A DNA stretch of 64,000 bases from Pseudomonas sp. (GCF_028293835.1 NZ_JAQGNX010000086.1:62001-126000), one strand, 5' to 3'; positions 46,240 through 56,523 are shown, counted from the stretch's first letter. The notes: generated by a model not told the origin, from the letters alone. Program-made: numbers and translations.

Positions 46240-48924
46240 ATGACGTTATTTCAGAAGATTTTATTACCTCAACCAAAATTGCACAATACCAACGACCCTA
46301 GTGGTATCGGCCACGTTGACACTCTGGACCCGGCAGTCCCAGTGCAGATTCGGATTGGTCCTTATATTGGAATGATGGCCAGTGACTATATCGAACTGTT
46401 TTGGGGTGATCGGGACGGATCGATTGCAAACTATACCGTTAAACCCGGTGATACTGCCGAAGGGACGGGTTCCTTTGTCACTCTACCGGTTGATCAACAA
46501 TACATCGCGCCAAGTGCAGACGCCAATCTCCACTATCAGGTAGACGCTTGGTATACAATAAAAAGACTGATAGGGGGTACCGTCAACATTTCCGAACGGT
46601 TAACGATCACTGTCAAATTGACGGTTCCTGGTGGAGTTGATAAAACGCCTGATACACCTTATACCAATGAAAGCCTTAGTTTATCCACGACAACCCCAGA
46701 GGGCACTATCGGGAACGAGCACCTCGATCAGGTGACGGTCAATATTTCGGCCTACGAAAACATGGAGGTCAATGATGCTATTACCGTTTTCTGGAACGGA
46801 ATACCGGTGAGGTTATTGCTGGGTGCGCTTCCTGCGACGGGTGAACCCATCCGGGTGCCGATACCTAGAGAAACGATCATTTCAGCAGGCGATTCTGACG
46901 CGCTCGTGGTGATGTATGAAGTTCGCGACGTAGTCAACAACTGGTCTCGATGGTCCCTACCCACGTACCTCGAAGTAGAAGCCGGCAACTCTACCCTCCC
47001 CGCCCCGGTCGCTCCGCAGGCCGTCAACCTGGAACTAGACCTCGCCCTTCTAGGCGGGGCCGACGTAAAGGCGCTAGTACTCCCCTACCCAGATATCCAC
47101 CCCACCGACGAGATTACTCTGACCCTCGAGCGCAACACTGCGGAAGGGATGGGGCTGGAACCTTACGTTTCAACACTAAACGTAGATACATCCATTGGGT
47201 TTGTGCAGTTCCTGATCCCCAATGAGCAGTTCGCGCCGATCGCCCAAGGCCGGGCGCGGCTTAAGTACAAGGTCAAGAAAGCAGCTGGCGACGAGTTGCG
47301 CTCGAAAAGCCTGCCATTGACTATCGTCGGCGAAGCCCAGGTATTGGCAGCACCGAAGCTGCCTGCTGCCGAGCATAATGGTGGTGTGCTTGATCCGGCT
47401 GCGCACCATGTCATCGCGCAGGTTCCGCCGTATTACTTCATGGCTGATGGCAATGACGTCAATCTGGTATGGATGGGCAAGACGGCCAGTGGCGCCAATG
47501 TAATCCACGAAGAATTGAAAAACCTCAACAGTGATGACGTTGGGGAGACGGTGGCGTTCTTGATCCCTGACGAAAAAGTGAGCGCTTTAGCCGGTGGCAC
47601 GCTTGAGTTGTATTACACGGTGACGACGTTCGCGCGAGCGTTTTTCAAGTCGCCATCTTTGCATGTTCAGGTAAGCGCGGGCGGGGGTGCTCTGCTACCC
47701 CCGGCGACTGTCGACGGGGTGGGTGCCGACGGTGTACTCGATCCGACGGATATCGTTTTGGAGGCCATCGTCCGTATCCGACCGTTCAGCGGTATGGCGC
47801 CGCTGGATAAAGTGACGCTTCATTGGGTTGGTCAATCCCCAGGCAGCACGTACAGCGCCAGTACCACGCTCAACAGTGGCACCTCGGGCAAAGAGGTCAT
47901 TTTCCGAGTTAAAAAATCCTATGTAGACGCCAACCTGAACGGCAACGTCGAAGTGTCTTATCTGGTAGAGCGAGGCAATCAACGATTCGCCTCCAGTGTA
48001 CTGCTAGTTAAAGTGGGCACGCCCGATCTGACATTGTTGCCAAAACCCACCGTCGCCGGCGTCGATGCCAACGACACCCTAACCCCGGAAAACATCCCCG
48101 ACTCCGGCGTTCAGGTCACAGTCCCGCGCTACACCGGCATCGACACCAACGACAGCATCATCGTCAAATGGGTTGGTAACCAGTCCCACATAACTGCGGC
48201 TAAGCACCCCGGTGCTGAGGGAGAAATTGGTTTCGCCGTGCCTAAATCCATCGCCATTGGCAGTGCGGGCGGCTCCGTTCAGGTCACTTATGAGGTAACT
48301 CGCAATAACGCCGCGCCGGTGGTTTCGGTTGCGACAATGTTCAACGTACAGGCGCTAACCCCTCCATTGATTATCGACACATCAGAGATGGTCCTGAACG
48401 CTCGACACTTGCGAGCAGCGGCAACACCGAAACATCCTCCTGCCGGAGCGTTTGCTCTGCGAGTGGCTTCCGGTGGCGTGGCGCCTTACCTTTATCATTC
48501 CAGCGCGCCTGACATTGCCGAGGTCGATGCGACAGGTCGTGTTATGTCTGTCGAGAACGGTACGGCGACTATCAACGTGACTGACAGCTCGGGCCAAACC
48601 GCCAGTTACGAGGTGAAAACATCCAACGTGCTGACGTTTGTGTTGTTGGCTTTTCATACCTATTCGGAGGGTGCAAAAGCCGTCAGCAACGGCGGCGCAA
48701 ATATGCCTTCCCTGGCAGATTGGGATGCGTTGCGTGCCAATTACGGCGGTGATCCCCTCCTGACTTACACCGGCGGCGCGGGCCGAGAACACCGCGCTTG
48801 GGCGACGGATGGCGCGGGTTTCGGCAGGCGCTGGGCGATCTTTCCTGAGGATGGTCGCAAGGTGACGCTTAAAGATGTGGGCTTCGGTGGAGAGACGGCC
48901 AATGCCTTCGGCATGAAAGGCTAA
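46240..48924 (+). CDS. island repeat protein, large form with Big_2-like and lectin-like C-terminus
   Basis: 894 residues. Six modules of about 100-115 residues fill positions 15-700 (D-Y-I-E-L-F-W-G-D; N-D-A-I-T-V-F-W-N-G; T-D-E-I-T-L-T-L; N-D-V-N-L-V-W-M-G; L-D-K-V-T-L-H-W-V-G; N-D-S-I-I-V-K-W-V-G). Residues about 705-795 look like a Big_2 domain (P-D-I-A-E-V-D-A-T-G-R-V, G-T-A-T-I-N-V-T-D). The last 95 residues (M-P-S-L-A-D-W-D-A-L-R-A-N-Y-G-G; R-R-W-A-I-F-P-E-D-G) recall the lectin-like end of intimin/invasin proteins. No signal peptide at the N-terminus (M-T-L-F-Q-K-I-L-L-P). Function unknown. Confidence 0.75.
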   Translation: MTLFQKILLPQPKLHNTNDPSGIGHVDTLDPAVPVQIRIGPYIGMMASDYIELFWGDRDGSIANYTVKPGDTAEGTGSFVTLPVDQQYIAPSADANLHYQVDAWYTIKRLIGGTVNISERLTITVKLTVPGGVDKTPDTPYTNESLSLSTTTPEGTIGNEHLDQVTVNISAYENMEVNDAITVFWNGIPVRLLLGALPATGEPIRVPIPRETIISAGDSDALVVMYEVRDVVNNWSRWSLPTYLEVEAGNSTLPAPVAPQAVNLELDLALLGGADVKALVLPYPDIHPTDEITLTLERNTAEGMGLEPYVSTLNVDTSIGFVQFLIPNEQFAPIAQGRARLKYKVKKAAGDELRSKSLPLTIVGEAQVLAAPKLPAAEHNGGVLDPAAHHVIAQVPPYYFMADGNDVNLVWMGKTASGANVIHEELKNLNSDDVGETVAFLIPDEKVSALAGGTLELYYTVTTFARAFFKSPSLHVQVSAGGGALLPPATVDGVGADGVLDPTDIVLEAIVRIRPFSGMAPLDKVTLHWVGQSPGSTYSASTTLNSGTSGKEVIFRVKKSYVDANLNGNVEVSYLVERGNQRFASSVLLVKVGTPDLTLLPKPTVAGVDANDTLTPENIPDSGVQVTVPRYTGIDTNDSIIVKWVGNQSHITAAKHPGAEGEIGFAVPKSIAIGSAGGSVQVTYEVTRNNAAPVVSVATMFNVQALTPPLIIDTSEMVLNARHLRAAATPKHPPAGAFALRVASGGVAPYLYHSSAPDIAEVDATGRVMSVENGTATINVTDSSGQTASYEVKTSNVLTFVLLAFHTYSEGAKAVSNGGANMPSLADWDALRANYGGDPLLTYTGGAGREHRAWATDGAGFGRRWAIFPEDGRKVTLKDVGFGGETANAFGMKG

Positions 48925-48944
48925 TTTAATTCTGGGGTTTAACC

Positions 48945-48973
48945 ATTAAGCCTGCCGACCTGGCGGGCTTAAT
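48945..48973. terminator. bidirectional hairpin between the island and the hydrolase
   Basis: ATTAAGCC-T-GCC pairs with GGC-G-GGCTTAAT around a 5-base loop. It lies between two convergent genes and marks the end of the island. The T-run is weak. Confidence 0.65.
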
Positions 48974-48984
48974 GCGCTATTTGG

Positions 48985-49674
48985 TTACCTGTTGATAAAA
49001 TCCACCACCGTATCCGCCACCCCATCCAACACCGCCGCATCGCTCACGCCCAATGATTTCAGCGGCTTCAAATCATGATTGGCCGTTGGCACCCATTGAA
49101 TCTCGATTGCTGTCGACAATTCATACTTCTCGACGGTCTGCCTATTACCTAACGTGTCCCTTTCCCCCTGCATAATCAGCGTCGGTGTTTGCAACGCGGC
49201 CAGGTGCGCGGTCCGAGGTTTTTCCGGTTTTCCCACGGCATAGAACGGGTAGCCCAAACAGACCAATCCATCCACGCCCAATTCATCGGCCAGCAAACTG
49301 GCCATCCGCCCCCCCATGGACTTGCCACCAATGGCTAAACGCCCAGCGACGTGGGGTCGCAGCTGCGCGTACACCTGTCGCCAACAATCGAGCAACTGGA
49401 CTTGCGGATTGGGCGGGCGTTTGCGGCCATCGATTCGTCGCTGGGCCATGTAGACAAATTCGAAGCGCAATACGTTAACGCCACGGGCAGCAAGGCGCTC
49501 AGCCATGCCGTTCATGAAATCACTGTCCATGGGCGCCCCTGCGCCGTGGGCCATGATCAGGGTCGGCGCAGGCCCATCATCGCGCTGTTCCGCCGAACTC
49601 CATAACCAGCCATTGCCGCGCGCCAGCTGCACACATTGATCCTCGTCAATACCGGCCCTTTGCCCATTGTTCAT
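48985..49674 (-). CDS. small alpha/beta hydrolase (KANL3/Tex30 group)
   Basis: 229 residues. Oxyanion segment L-I-M-A-H-G-A-G-A-P-M-D-S-D-F; nucleophile elbow G-G-K-S-M-G-G; Asp in M-Q-G-E-R-D; His in T-A-N-H-D-L-K-P. These match the group of bacterial proteins related to eukaryotic Tex30/KANL3. Cytoplasmic, substrate unknown. The first codons (I-D-E-D-Q) coincide with an Anr box that probably belongs to the divergent ccoN promoter. A homologue precedes the cco cluster in other pseudomonads as I recall. Confidence 0.85.
   Translation of the reverse strand: MNNGQRAGIDEDQCVQLARGNGWLWSSAEQRDDGPAPTLIMAHGAGAPMDSDFMNGMAERLAARGVNVLRFEFVYMAQRRIDGRKRPPNPQVQLLDCWRQVYAQLRPHVAGRLAIGGKSMGGRMASLLADELGVDGLVCLGYPFYAVGKPEKPRTAHLAALQTPTLIMQGERDTLGNRQTVEKYELSTAIEIQWVPTANHDLKPLKSLGVSDAAVLDGVADTVVDFINR
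49636..49649 (+). promoter_or_regulatory. Anr box for the first cco operon
   Basis: TTGATCCTCGTCAA matches the Anr/FNR consensus TTGAT-N4-(A/G)TCAA in all specified positions. Centre 143 bases before the ccoN ATG. It lies inside the start of the divergent hydrolase gene. Anr would activate the operon at low oxygen. Confidence 0.7.
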
Positions 49675-49785
49675 GCTTGCCTCGCTGTTGATCAGTCTGA
49701 TAACTCGGCGCTATGACCCGGAGTCTGCCCCGGATCTCTGTTACGCCGCGCTGTTACGGAACGGGCAAAATAGGAACACACCTAA

Positions 49786-51210
49786 ATGAACACAACCAAC
49801 AGTACCGCCTACAACTATCAGGTGGTCCGCCAATTCGCCATTATGACGGTGGTATGGGGGATCGTCGGCATGGGGCTCGGTGTTTTTATCGCCGCGCAAT
49901 TGGTTTGGCCCGAACTCAACTTCGACTTACCGTGGACTACCTTCGGCCGGCTGCGCCCGCTGCACACCAATGCGGTGATCTTCGCATTTGGCGGCTGCGC
50001 GCTGTTCGCCAGTTCCTACTATTCGGTGCAGCGCACCTGCCAAACCCGGCTGTTTGCACCGAAACTCGCGGCGTTCACCTTTTGGGGCTGGCAACTGGTC
50101 ATTGTGCTGGCCGCCATCTCCTTGCCGCTGGGCTATACCAGCTCCAAGGAATACGCTGAGCTGGAATGGCCGATTGATATTCTGATCACCATTGTTTGGG
50201 TCGCGTACGCGGTGGTGTTTTTCGGCACGCTGAAGAAGCGCACCACCAAGCACATCTACGTCGGTAACTGGTTCTTTGGTGCGTTCATTCTCACCGTGGC
50301 GATTTTGCACATCGTCAATAACCTCGAAGTGCCGATCAGTATGACCAAGTCCTACTCGATCTACTCCGGCGCGACCGACGCCATGGTGCAATGGTGGTAC
50401 GGGCACAACGCGGTAGGCTTTTTCCTCACCGCAGGCTTTTTGGGGATGATGTACTACTTCGTTCCCAAGCAGGCTGAGCGTCCGGTGTACTCGTATCGGC
50501 TGTCCATCGTGCACTTTTGGGCACTGATCACCCTGTACATCTGGGCCGGTCCGCACCACCTGCACTACACCGCATTACCGGATTGGGCGCAGTCGTTGGG
50601 CATGGTGATGTCGCTGATTCTGCTGGCACCCAGCTGGGGCGGCATGATCAACGGCATGATGACCCTGTCGGGCGCCTGGCATAAATTGCGCAGCGATCCG
50701 ATCCTGCGTTTCCTCGTGGTCTCCCTCGCGTTCTACGGCATGTCGACGTTCGAAGGTCCGATGATGGCGATCAAAACCGTCAACGCCCTTTCCCATTACA
50801 CCGACTGGACCATCGGCCATGTTCACGCCGGGGCGCTGGGTTGGGTGGCGATGATTTCCATCGGCGCGCTTTACCACATGATCCCGAAAATCTTCGGCCG
50901 TCCGCAGATGCACAGCATGGGCTTGATCAATGCGCACTTCTGGCTGGCTACCATCGGCACGGTGTTGTACATCGCGTCGATGTGGGTCAACGGCATCGCC
51001 CAGGGCTTGATGTGGCGCGCCATCAATGAGGACGGCACGCTCACTTACTCGTTTGTAGAAACCTTGGTCGCCAGCCATCCCGGCTACGTGGTGCGGCTGA
51101 TCGGTGGCGCAATTTTCTTCAGCGGCATGCTGCTGATGGCCTACAACACATGGCGCACCGTGCGGGCCTCCGTGCCTGCCGAAGCCATCGCCGCTGCGCA
51201 AATGGCCTGA
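49786..51210 (+). CDS. ccoN: cbb3 cytochrome oxidase subunit I, first copy
   Basis: 474 residues, 12 membrane helices. Catalytic subunit that reduces O2 to water with heme b and the heme b3-CuB centre, pumping protons. Conserved His: [13 protein letters not shown] (CuB and the cross-linked Tyr region), A-G-P-H-H-L-H-Y and [10 protein letters not shown] (heme ligands). AGGAA lies 9 bases before the ATG. Very close to the second copy at 53282, including long runs of identical DNA. Followed 10 bases later by ccoO. Confidence 0.96.
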   Translation: MNTTNSTAYNYQVVRQFAIMTVVWGIVGMGLGVFIAAQLVWPELNFDLPWTTFGRLRPLHTNAVIFAFGGCALFASSYYSVQRTCQTRLFAPKLAAFTFWGWQLVIVLAAISLPLGYTSSKEYAELEWPIDILITIVWVAYAVVFFGTLKKRTTKHIYVGNWFFGAFILTVAILHIVNNLEVPISMTKSYSIYSGATDAMVQWWYGHNAVGFFLTAGFLGMMYYFVPKQAERPVYSYRLSIVHFWALITLYIWAGPHHLHYTALPDWAQSLGMVMSLILLAPSWGGMINGMMTLSGAWHKLRSDPILRFLVVSLAFYGMSTFEGPMMAIKTVNALSHYTDWTIGHVHAGALGWVAMISIGALYHMIPKIFGRPQMHSMGLINAHFWLATIGTVLYIASMWVNGIAQGLMWRAINEDGTLTYSFVETLVASHPGYVVRLIGGAIFFSGMLLMAYNTWRTVRASVPAEAIAAAQMA

Positions 51211-51220
51211 GGAGCTCGCC

Positions 51221-51829
51221 ATGAAACACGAAGTAATCGAGAAAAACGTTGGCTTGTTAATGCTGTTGATGGTCCTTGCGGTGAGCATCGGTGGTCTGAC
51301 GCAAATCGTGCCACTGTTCTTTCAGGACGTGACCAACAAGCCAGTCGAGGGCATGAAGCCTTACACCGCGCTGGAGCTGGAAGGGCGTGACATCTATATC
51401 GCCAACGGTTGTGTCGGCTGCCACTCGCAGATGATTCGACCATTTCGCGCTGAAACCGAGCGCTATGGGCACTACTCGGTAGCCGGTGAAAGCGTGTGGG
51501 ATCACCCGTTCCTGTGGGGTTCCAAGCGCACCGGACCGGACTTGGCACGAGTCGGCGCGCGCTACTCGGACGACTGGCACCGCGCGCATTTATACAACCC
51601 GCGCAACGTCGTGCCCGAGTCGAAAATGCCGGCCTATCCGTGGCTGGTCAATCAACCCCTCGACAGCAGCCACACCGAAACCAAGCTCAAGACCATGCGC
51701 AACTTTGGCGTGCCCTATACCGATGGCGACATCGCCGGGGCAGTTGCATCGCTCAAGGGCAAGACCGAAATGGACGCATTGGTTGCCTATCTGCAAGTGC
51801 TGGGCACTTCGATCAAGAGCAAGAGGTAA
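51221..51829 (+). CDS. ccoO: cbb3 oxidase subunit II, first copy
   Basis: 202 residues. One N-terminal membrane helix (about 9-30) and a periplasmic monoheme cytochrome c domain: C-V-G-C-H near residue 63, axial Met in S-K-M-P-A-Y-P. Passes electrons from CcoP to CcoN. GGAGCTCGCC ahead of the ATG. The stretch from residue 128 to 165 differs from the second copy, while both flanks are nearly identical. Confidence 0.96.
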   Translation: MKHEVIEKNVGLLMLLMVLAVSIGGLTQIVPLFFQDVTNKPVEGMKPYTALELEGRDIYIANGCVGCHSQMIRPFRAETERYGHYSVAGESVWDHPFLWGSKRTGPDLARVGARYSDDWHRAHLYNPRNVVPESKMPAYPWLVNQPLDSSHTETKLKTMRNFGVPYTDGDIAGAVASLKGKTEMDALVAYLQVLGTSIKSKR

Positions 51830-51832
51830 GCC

Positions 51833-52783
51833 ATGACAACCTTTTGGAGCACCTACATCTGTGTGTTGACCATTGGCACGCTGATCGCCCTCACCTGGTT
51901 GCTGATCGGCACCCGCAAGGGCGAAACCAAGGGCAGCACCGATCAAACCATGGGCCACAGCTTCGACGGCATCGAGGAGTACGACAACCCGCTGCCGCAG
52001 TGGTGGTTCGTATTGTTCGCCGGGACGATTGTGTTCGCGGTCGGCTACCTGATCCTTTATCCCGGTCTGGGTAACTGGAAAGGCATCCTGCCCGGTTACG
52101 AAAACGGTTGGACCGGGGTCAATGAATGGCAGAAGGAGATGGACAAGGCCGACGCTAAATTCGGACCGATCTTCGCCAGGTTCGCCGCCATGCCCGTTGA
52201 GGAAGTGGCCAAGGATGCGCAGGCATTGAAAATGGGCGGACGTCTGTTTGCCTCCAACTGCTCGGTGTGTCACGGCTCGGATGCCAAGGGCGCGTACGGC
52301 TTCCCGAACTTGACCGACACTATCTGGCGCTGGGGCGGCAGTGCCGACACCATCAAGACCACCATCATGGGCGGGCGCATTGCGACGATGCCTGCCTGGG
52401 GACCCGTTCTTGGGGAAGAGGGCGTGAAAAACGTTGCAGCGTACGTGCGTCACGGACTGGCTGGTCTACCTCGCTCGGCCGACGATACCGCCGACCTTCA
52501 AGCCGGCCAGCAAACATTCAATACCACCTGCGCCGCCTGTCATGGCTCCACTGGGCAAGGCACCCAGGCCATGGGCGCGCCTGACCTGACGCAACCGGCT
52601 GGTTTCATCTACGGCAGCAGCCTGGCGCAATTGCAGCAAACCATTCGTTATGGACGTCAGGGGCACATGCCTGCGCAAACCGACCTGTTGGGGAACGACA
52701 AAGTGCAATTGTTAGCAGCCTATGTTTATAGCTTGTCGCAACAGACTCCTGAAGCAAGTGATCAAACCGCTCAAGTGAAATAA
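51833..52783 (+). CDS. ccoP: cbb3 oxidase subunit III, first copy
   Basis: 316 residues. Two membrane helices (about 4-22 and 58-78), then two cytochrome c domains with C-S-V-C-H and C-A-A-C-H. Accepts electrons from soluble c-type cytochromes. It starts 3 bases after the ccoO stop, so this operon has no ccoQ, unlike the second copy. A terminator follows at 52819. Confidence 0.96.
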   Translation: MTTFWSTYICVLTIGTLIALTWLLIGTRKGETKGSTDQTMGHSFDGIEEYDNPLPQWWFVLFAGTIVFAVGYLILYPGLGNWKGILPGYENGWTGVNEWQKEMDKADAKFGPIFARFAAMPVEEVAKDAQALKMGGRLFASNCSVCHGSDAKGAYGFPNLTDTIWRWGGSADTIKTTIMGGRIATMPAWGPVLGEEGVKNVAAYVRHGLAGLPRSADDTADLQAGQQTFNTTCAACHGSTGQGTQAMGAPDLTQPAGFIYGSSLAQLQQTIRYGRQGHMPAQTDLLGNDKVQLLAAYVYSLSQQTPEASDQTAQVK

Positions 52784-53281
52784 CGATTCAGCAGTGAATT
52801 ACCCTATGCAGCGTTATCGCTGCCACTTCAGGGACAGGAGTGGCAGCTTATTTTTTCCGCGACCTAGTGTCGCACCTATTATGGGTACACCTTCCCACCC
52901 TAGACATTCCAGACTAAGCTCCTCCGCACAGTGGACGACCCGATTGTAAGCCGCCCGTAACGTGACACGGATGTGCAATGCAGATAGTCAAGATTGCACG
53001 CAAACGCCCTATCCAACGGTCCTTGGCCGCTGAAACTGGTATGAGCGTGTAGTTTGGCTTGCAGCGCACTACATATCACCCGCAGGGAAGCGTTACATGG
53101 TATGTCTGCCTGAGCCTTTCCTCAGGGTGCCAAACGGCCCTCTGAGCAGGCTGGAAAGGCCGCAGAATCAGCTTCAGGGAGCAATTGCAAAGCGTTGACC
53201 GCGTTGCAATGGATACCTGCTTTCTCCATACTTGCGACCGCTTTTTATTCCAAAAAAATACTCCAACCGTGGAACCTTAGA
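52784..53281. other. gap between the two cco operons
   Basis: 498 bases. Holds the terminator of the first operon at 52819-52858, and GGAACCTTAG as weak ribosome site for the second ccoN. I find no consensus Anr box here, which fits constitutive expression of the second operon. No gene recognised. Confidence 0.5.
52819..52858 (+). terminator. Rho-independent terminator of the first cco operon
   Basis: GCTGCCACT pairs with AGTGGCAGC around an 11-base loop, followed by a T-rich tail. Confidence 0.9.
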
Positions 53282-54724
53282 ATGAGCACAGCAATCAGTC
53301 CGACTGCTTATAACTATAAGGTAGTCCGCCAGTTCGCCATTATGACGGTGGTCTGGGGGATCCTTGGCATGGGTCTTGGTGTCTTTATCGCCTCGCAGCT
53401 TGTATGGCCCGATCTGAATCTGGGTTTGCCGTGGACGACTTTCGGACGCTTACGCCCCTTGCACACAAACCTGGTGATCTTCGCCTTTGGTGGTTGTGCA
53501 CTATTTGCCACTTCTTATTACGTCGTGCAGCGTACCTGCCAAACGCGTCTTATTTCCGACGGCATGGCGGCCTTCCATTTTTGGGGATGGCAAGCGGTCA
53601 TTGTCGGCGCAATTATTACGTTGCCGCTGGGTTATACGACAACTAAGGAATATGCCGAACTGGAATGGCCTCTTGCCATTTTGCTGGCCATCGTCTGGGT
53701 CACCTACGGTGCGGTGTTCTTCGGAACCATCGTCAAGCGCAAGACCAAACACATTTACGTCGGCAACTGGTTCTACGGCGCGTTTATTGTGGTAACGGCG
53801 ATGCTGCACATCGTCAACCACGCGTCGCTGCCGGTGTCGTTCTTCAAGTCTTATTCGGCTTACGCGGGTGCAACTGACGCCATGATCCAATGGTGGTACG
53901 GCCACAACGCAGTAGGTTTCTTCCTGACCACCGGCTTTCTGGGGATGATGTACTACTTCGTTCCCAAGCAGGCCGAGCGCCCGATCTACTCGTATCGCCT
54001 GTCCATCGTGCACTTCTGGGCGCTGATCACCCTGTACATCTGGGCCGGCCCGCACCACTTGCACTACACCGCGCTGCCCGACTGGGCTCAGTCGCTGGGT
54101 ATGGCGATGTCGATCATTCTCCTGGCACCTAGCTGGGGTGGGATGATCAACGGGATGATGACCTTGTCGGGGGCGTGGCACAAACTGCGCACGGACCCGA
54201 TCCTGCGCTTCCTGGTGGTCTCCCTGGCGTTCTACGGCATGTCGACGTTCGAAGGCCCGATGATGGCCATCAAGACGGTTAACTCGCTGTCCCACTACAC
54301 AGACTGGACCATCGGCCACGTACACGCCGGCGCATTGGGCTGGGTGGCGATGATTTCCATCGGTGCGCTGTACCATATGATTCCGAAAATCTTCGGCCGT
54401 CCGCAGATGCACAGTGTCGGCCTGATCAACACGCACTTCTGGCTGGCAACCATCGGTACCGTCTTGTACATCGCTTCGATGTGGGTCAACGGCATCACCC
54501 AAGGGCTGATGTGGCGTGCAATCAACGACGACGGCACCCTCACCTACTCGTTCGTCGAAGCGTTGCAAGCGAGCCACCCGGGCTACATCGTGCGCGCCAT
54601 TGGTGGCGCTTTCTTCGCCAGCGGCATGCTGTTCATGGCGTACAACGTGTTCCGCACCGTACGCGCCTCGGACCCGGTTGAAGCTGAAGCCGCGGCTCAG
54701 ATCGCTGTTGTTGGAGCTCACTGA
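53282..54724 (+). CDS. ccoN: cbb3 cytochrome oxidase subunit I, second copy
   Basis: 480 residues from ATG 53282 ([12 protein letters not shown]); the frame is open to 53195 without support. Same helices and heme/CuB His set as the first copy. The C-terminus is slightly longer ([10 protein letters not shown]). Its stop overlaps the ccoO start by one base (TGATG). By order and absence of an Anr box it corresponds to the constitutively expressed cco-1 of P. aeruginosa; expression is inference. Confidence 0.96.
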   Translation: MSTAISPTAYNYKVVRQFAIMTVVWGILGMGLGVFIASQLVWPDLNLGLPWTTFGRLRPLHTNLVIFAFGGCALFATSYYVVQRTCQTRLISDGMAAFHFWGWQAVIVGAIITLPLGYTTTKEYAELEWPLAILLAIVWVTYGAVFFGTIVKRKTKHIYVGNWFYGAFIVVTAMLHIVNHASLPVSFFKSYSAYAGATDAMIQWWYGHNAVGFFLTTGFLGMMYYFVPKQAERPIYSYRLSIVHFWALITLYIWAGPHHLHYTALPDWAQSLGMAMSIILLAPSWGGMINGMMTLSGAWHKLRTDPILRFLVVSLAFYGMSTFEGPMMAIKTVNSLSHYTDWTIGHVHAGALGWVAMISIGALYHMIPKIFGRPQMHSVGLINTHFWLATIGTVLYIASMWVNGITQGLMWRAINDDGTLTYSFVEALQASHPGYIVRAIGGAFFASGMLFMAYNVFRTVRASDPVEAEAAAQIAVVGAH

Positions 54725-55332
54725 TGAGACACGAAGTACTCGAGAAGAACATCGGCCTGCTGGCCTTCTTCATGGTCATCGCCGTCAGCATCGGCGGCTT
54801 GACCCAGATCGTTCCGCTGTTCTTCCAGGACGTCACCAACAAGCCGGTCGAGGGCATGAAGCCACGTCCGGCGCTGGAACTCGAAGGCCGTGACGTGTTC
54901 ATCGCCAACGGCTGTGTCGGCTGCCACTCGCAGATGATTCGCCCATTCCGTGCTGAAACCGAACGCTACGGTCACTATTCAGTGGCCGGTGAAAGCGTCT
55001 GGGATCACCCGTTCCTGTGGGGTTCCAAGCGCACCGGTCCAGACCTGGCCCGTGTTGGCGGTCGTTACTCTGACGACTGGCACCGCGCCCACTTGTACAA
55101 CCCGCGCAACGTCGTGCCTGAATCGAAAATGCCAGCCTACCCGTTCCTGGTAGAAAACAAGCTCGATGGCAAAGACACCGGGAAGAAAATGGAAGTCTTG
55201 CGCACGCTTGGCGTTCCCTACACCGACGAAGACATTGCCGGTGCAAGCGCTGCCGTGAAAGGCAAAACCGAAATGGATGCATTGGTCGCCTACCTTCAGG
55301 GCCTTGGCACCATCATCAAAAGCAAACGGTGA
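54724..55332 (+). CDS. ccoO: cbb3 oxidase subunit II, second copy
   Basis: 202 residues, one membrane helix and a C-V-G-C-H heme c site with axial Met in S-K-M-P-A-Y-P. The internal linker ([13 protein letters not shown]) differs from the first copy. It is followed 5 bases later by ccoQ. Confidence 0.96.
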   Translation: MRHEVLEKNIGLLAFFMVIAVSIGGLTQIVPLFFQDVTNKPVEGMKPRPALELEGRDVFIANGCVGCHSQMIRPFRAETERYGHYSVAGESVWDHPFLWGSKRTGPDLARVGGRYSDDWHRAHLYNPRNVVPESKMPAYPFLVENKLDGKDTGKKMEVLRTLGVPYTDEDIAGASAAVKGKTEMDALVAYLQGLGTIIKSKR

Positions 55333-55337
55333 TATTG

Positions 55338-55529
55338 ATGGATATCGGGATGATTCGAGGCCTTGGCACTGTCGTCGTGATGGTGGCGTTTATCGGTCTG
55401 GCACTGTGGGTATTCAGCGGGCGACGCAAGTCCGAGTTCGACGAGGCAACCATGCTGCCTTTCGCGGATGATCCCGAAGCCGTCAAGCACGTCGAGCAAG
55501 AACGCGCGTCTAGGAGCAACAAAGAATGA
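55338..55529 (+). CDS. ccoQ: cbb3 oxidase small subunit CcoQ
   Basis: 63 residues from ATG 55338. One membrane helix (residues 7-25, [19 protein letters not shown]), then a charged cytoplasmic tail ([17 protein letters not shown]). CcoQ stabilises the assembled oxidase. It overlaps the ccoP start by 4 bases. Present only in this copy of the operon. Confidence 0.93.
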   Translation: MDIGMIRGLGTVVVMVAFIGLALWVFSGRRKSEFDEATMLPFADDPEAVKHVEQERASRSNKE

Positions 55530-56503
55530 CTACTTTCTGGAGTCTGTACGTCACAGTCCTCAGTTTGGGCACCATTTTCGCCCTGACCTGGCTGCTGTTG
55601 TCGACCCGCAAGGGCCAACGCAGTGAATCCACGGAAGAAACAGTGGGCCATTCCTTCGACGGTATCGAGGAATACGACAACCCACTGCCGAAATGGTGGT
55701 TCATGCTGTTCATCGGCACCATTATTTTTGCCTTGGGTTATCTGGCGCTGTACCCAGGCCTGGGCAACTGGAAAGGTTTGCTGCCGGGCTATGGTTACCT
55801 GGATAACGACAAGAAAACCGAGTTTGCCAATGGCCAGACCGGTTGGACAGGCGTTCACGAATGGGAAAAGGAAATGGCTAAATCGGACGCTCGATTTGGT
55901 CCGATCTTCGCAAAATTTGCGTCGATGCCCATTGAGGAAGTAGCCAAGGACCCCCAGGCCCTGAAGATGGGTGGTCGCCTGTTCGCCTCCAACTGTTCGG
56001 TTTGCCACGGCTCTGATGCCAAGGGCGCCTATGGCTTCCCTAACCTGACCGATGAAGACTGGCGTTGGGGCGGTGATCCGCAAACCATCAAGACCACGAT
56101 CATGGGTGGCCGTCATGCGGTCATGCCAGCGTGGGGAACGGTGATCGGCGATCAAGGCGTACGTGACGTTTCAGCCTACGTCATTACCCAGCTGGACGGT
56201 CGCAAACTGCCTGCGGATGCGAATGCCGATCCCGTTGCGGGTCAAAAAGTCTTTGCCGCTAATTGCGTGGCCTGCCACGGCGCGGAAGGCAAAGGTACGC
56301 CGGCAATGGGCGCACCTAACCTGACCCATCCGGCAGCGTTCATTTACGGTTCGAGCTTTGCGCAACTGCAGCAAACCATCCGTTATGGCCGTCAGGGTCA
56401 GATGCCTGCGCAGGAACTGTTGCAAGGCAATGACAAGGTTCACTTGCTGGCCGCGTACGTTTACAGCCTTTCCCATGGAGAAAAGGCTGCTACTGCTGAG
56501 TAA
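55526..56503 (+). CDS. ccoP: cbb3 oxidase subunit III, second copy
   Basis: 325 residues. Two membrane helices and two heme c sites (C-S-V-C-H, C-V-A-C-H). It carries a short insertion absent from the first copy between the second helix and the heme domains ([13 protein letters not shown]). Its ATG overlaps the ccoQ stop. A strong terminator follows. Confidence 0.96.
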   Translation: MTTFWSLYVTVLSLGTIFALTWLLLSTRKGQRSESTEETVGHSFDGIEEYDNPLPKWWFMLFIGTIIFALGYLALYPGLGNWKGLLPGYGYLDNDKKTEFANGQTGWTGVHEWEKEMAKSDARFGPIFAKFASMPIEEVAKDPQALKMGGRLFASNCSVCHGSDAKGAYGFPNLTDEDWRWGGDPQTIKTTIMGGRHAVMPAWGTVIGDQGVRDVSAYVITQLDGRKLPADANADPVAGQKVFAANCVACHGAEGKGTPAMGAPNLTHPAAFIYGSSFAQLQQTIRYGRQGQMPAQELLQGNDKVHLLAAYVYSLSHGEKAATAE

Positions 56504-56523
56504 GGTTTGAAGGCAACGCACAG

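Noticed and set aside
49689..49702. TTGATCAGTCTGAT before the first ccoN as an Anr box
   Set aside because: Only the left half-site matches; a full match lies at 49636.
53193..53208. GTTGACCGCGTTGCAA before the second ccoN as an Anr box
   Set aside because: Right half does not match the consensus.
53501..54721. A 406-codon minus-strand open frame
   Set aside because: Antisense to ccoN; same codon-bias artefact, and a similar frame appears opposite the first ccoN.
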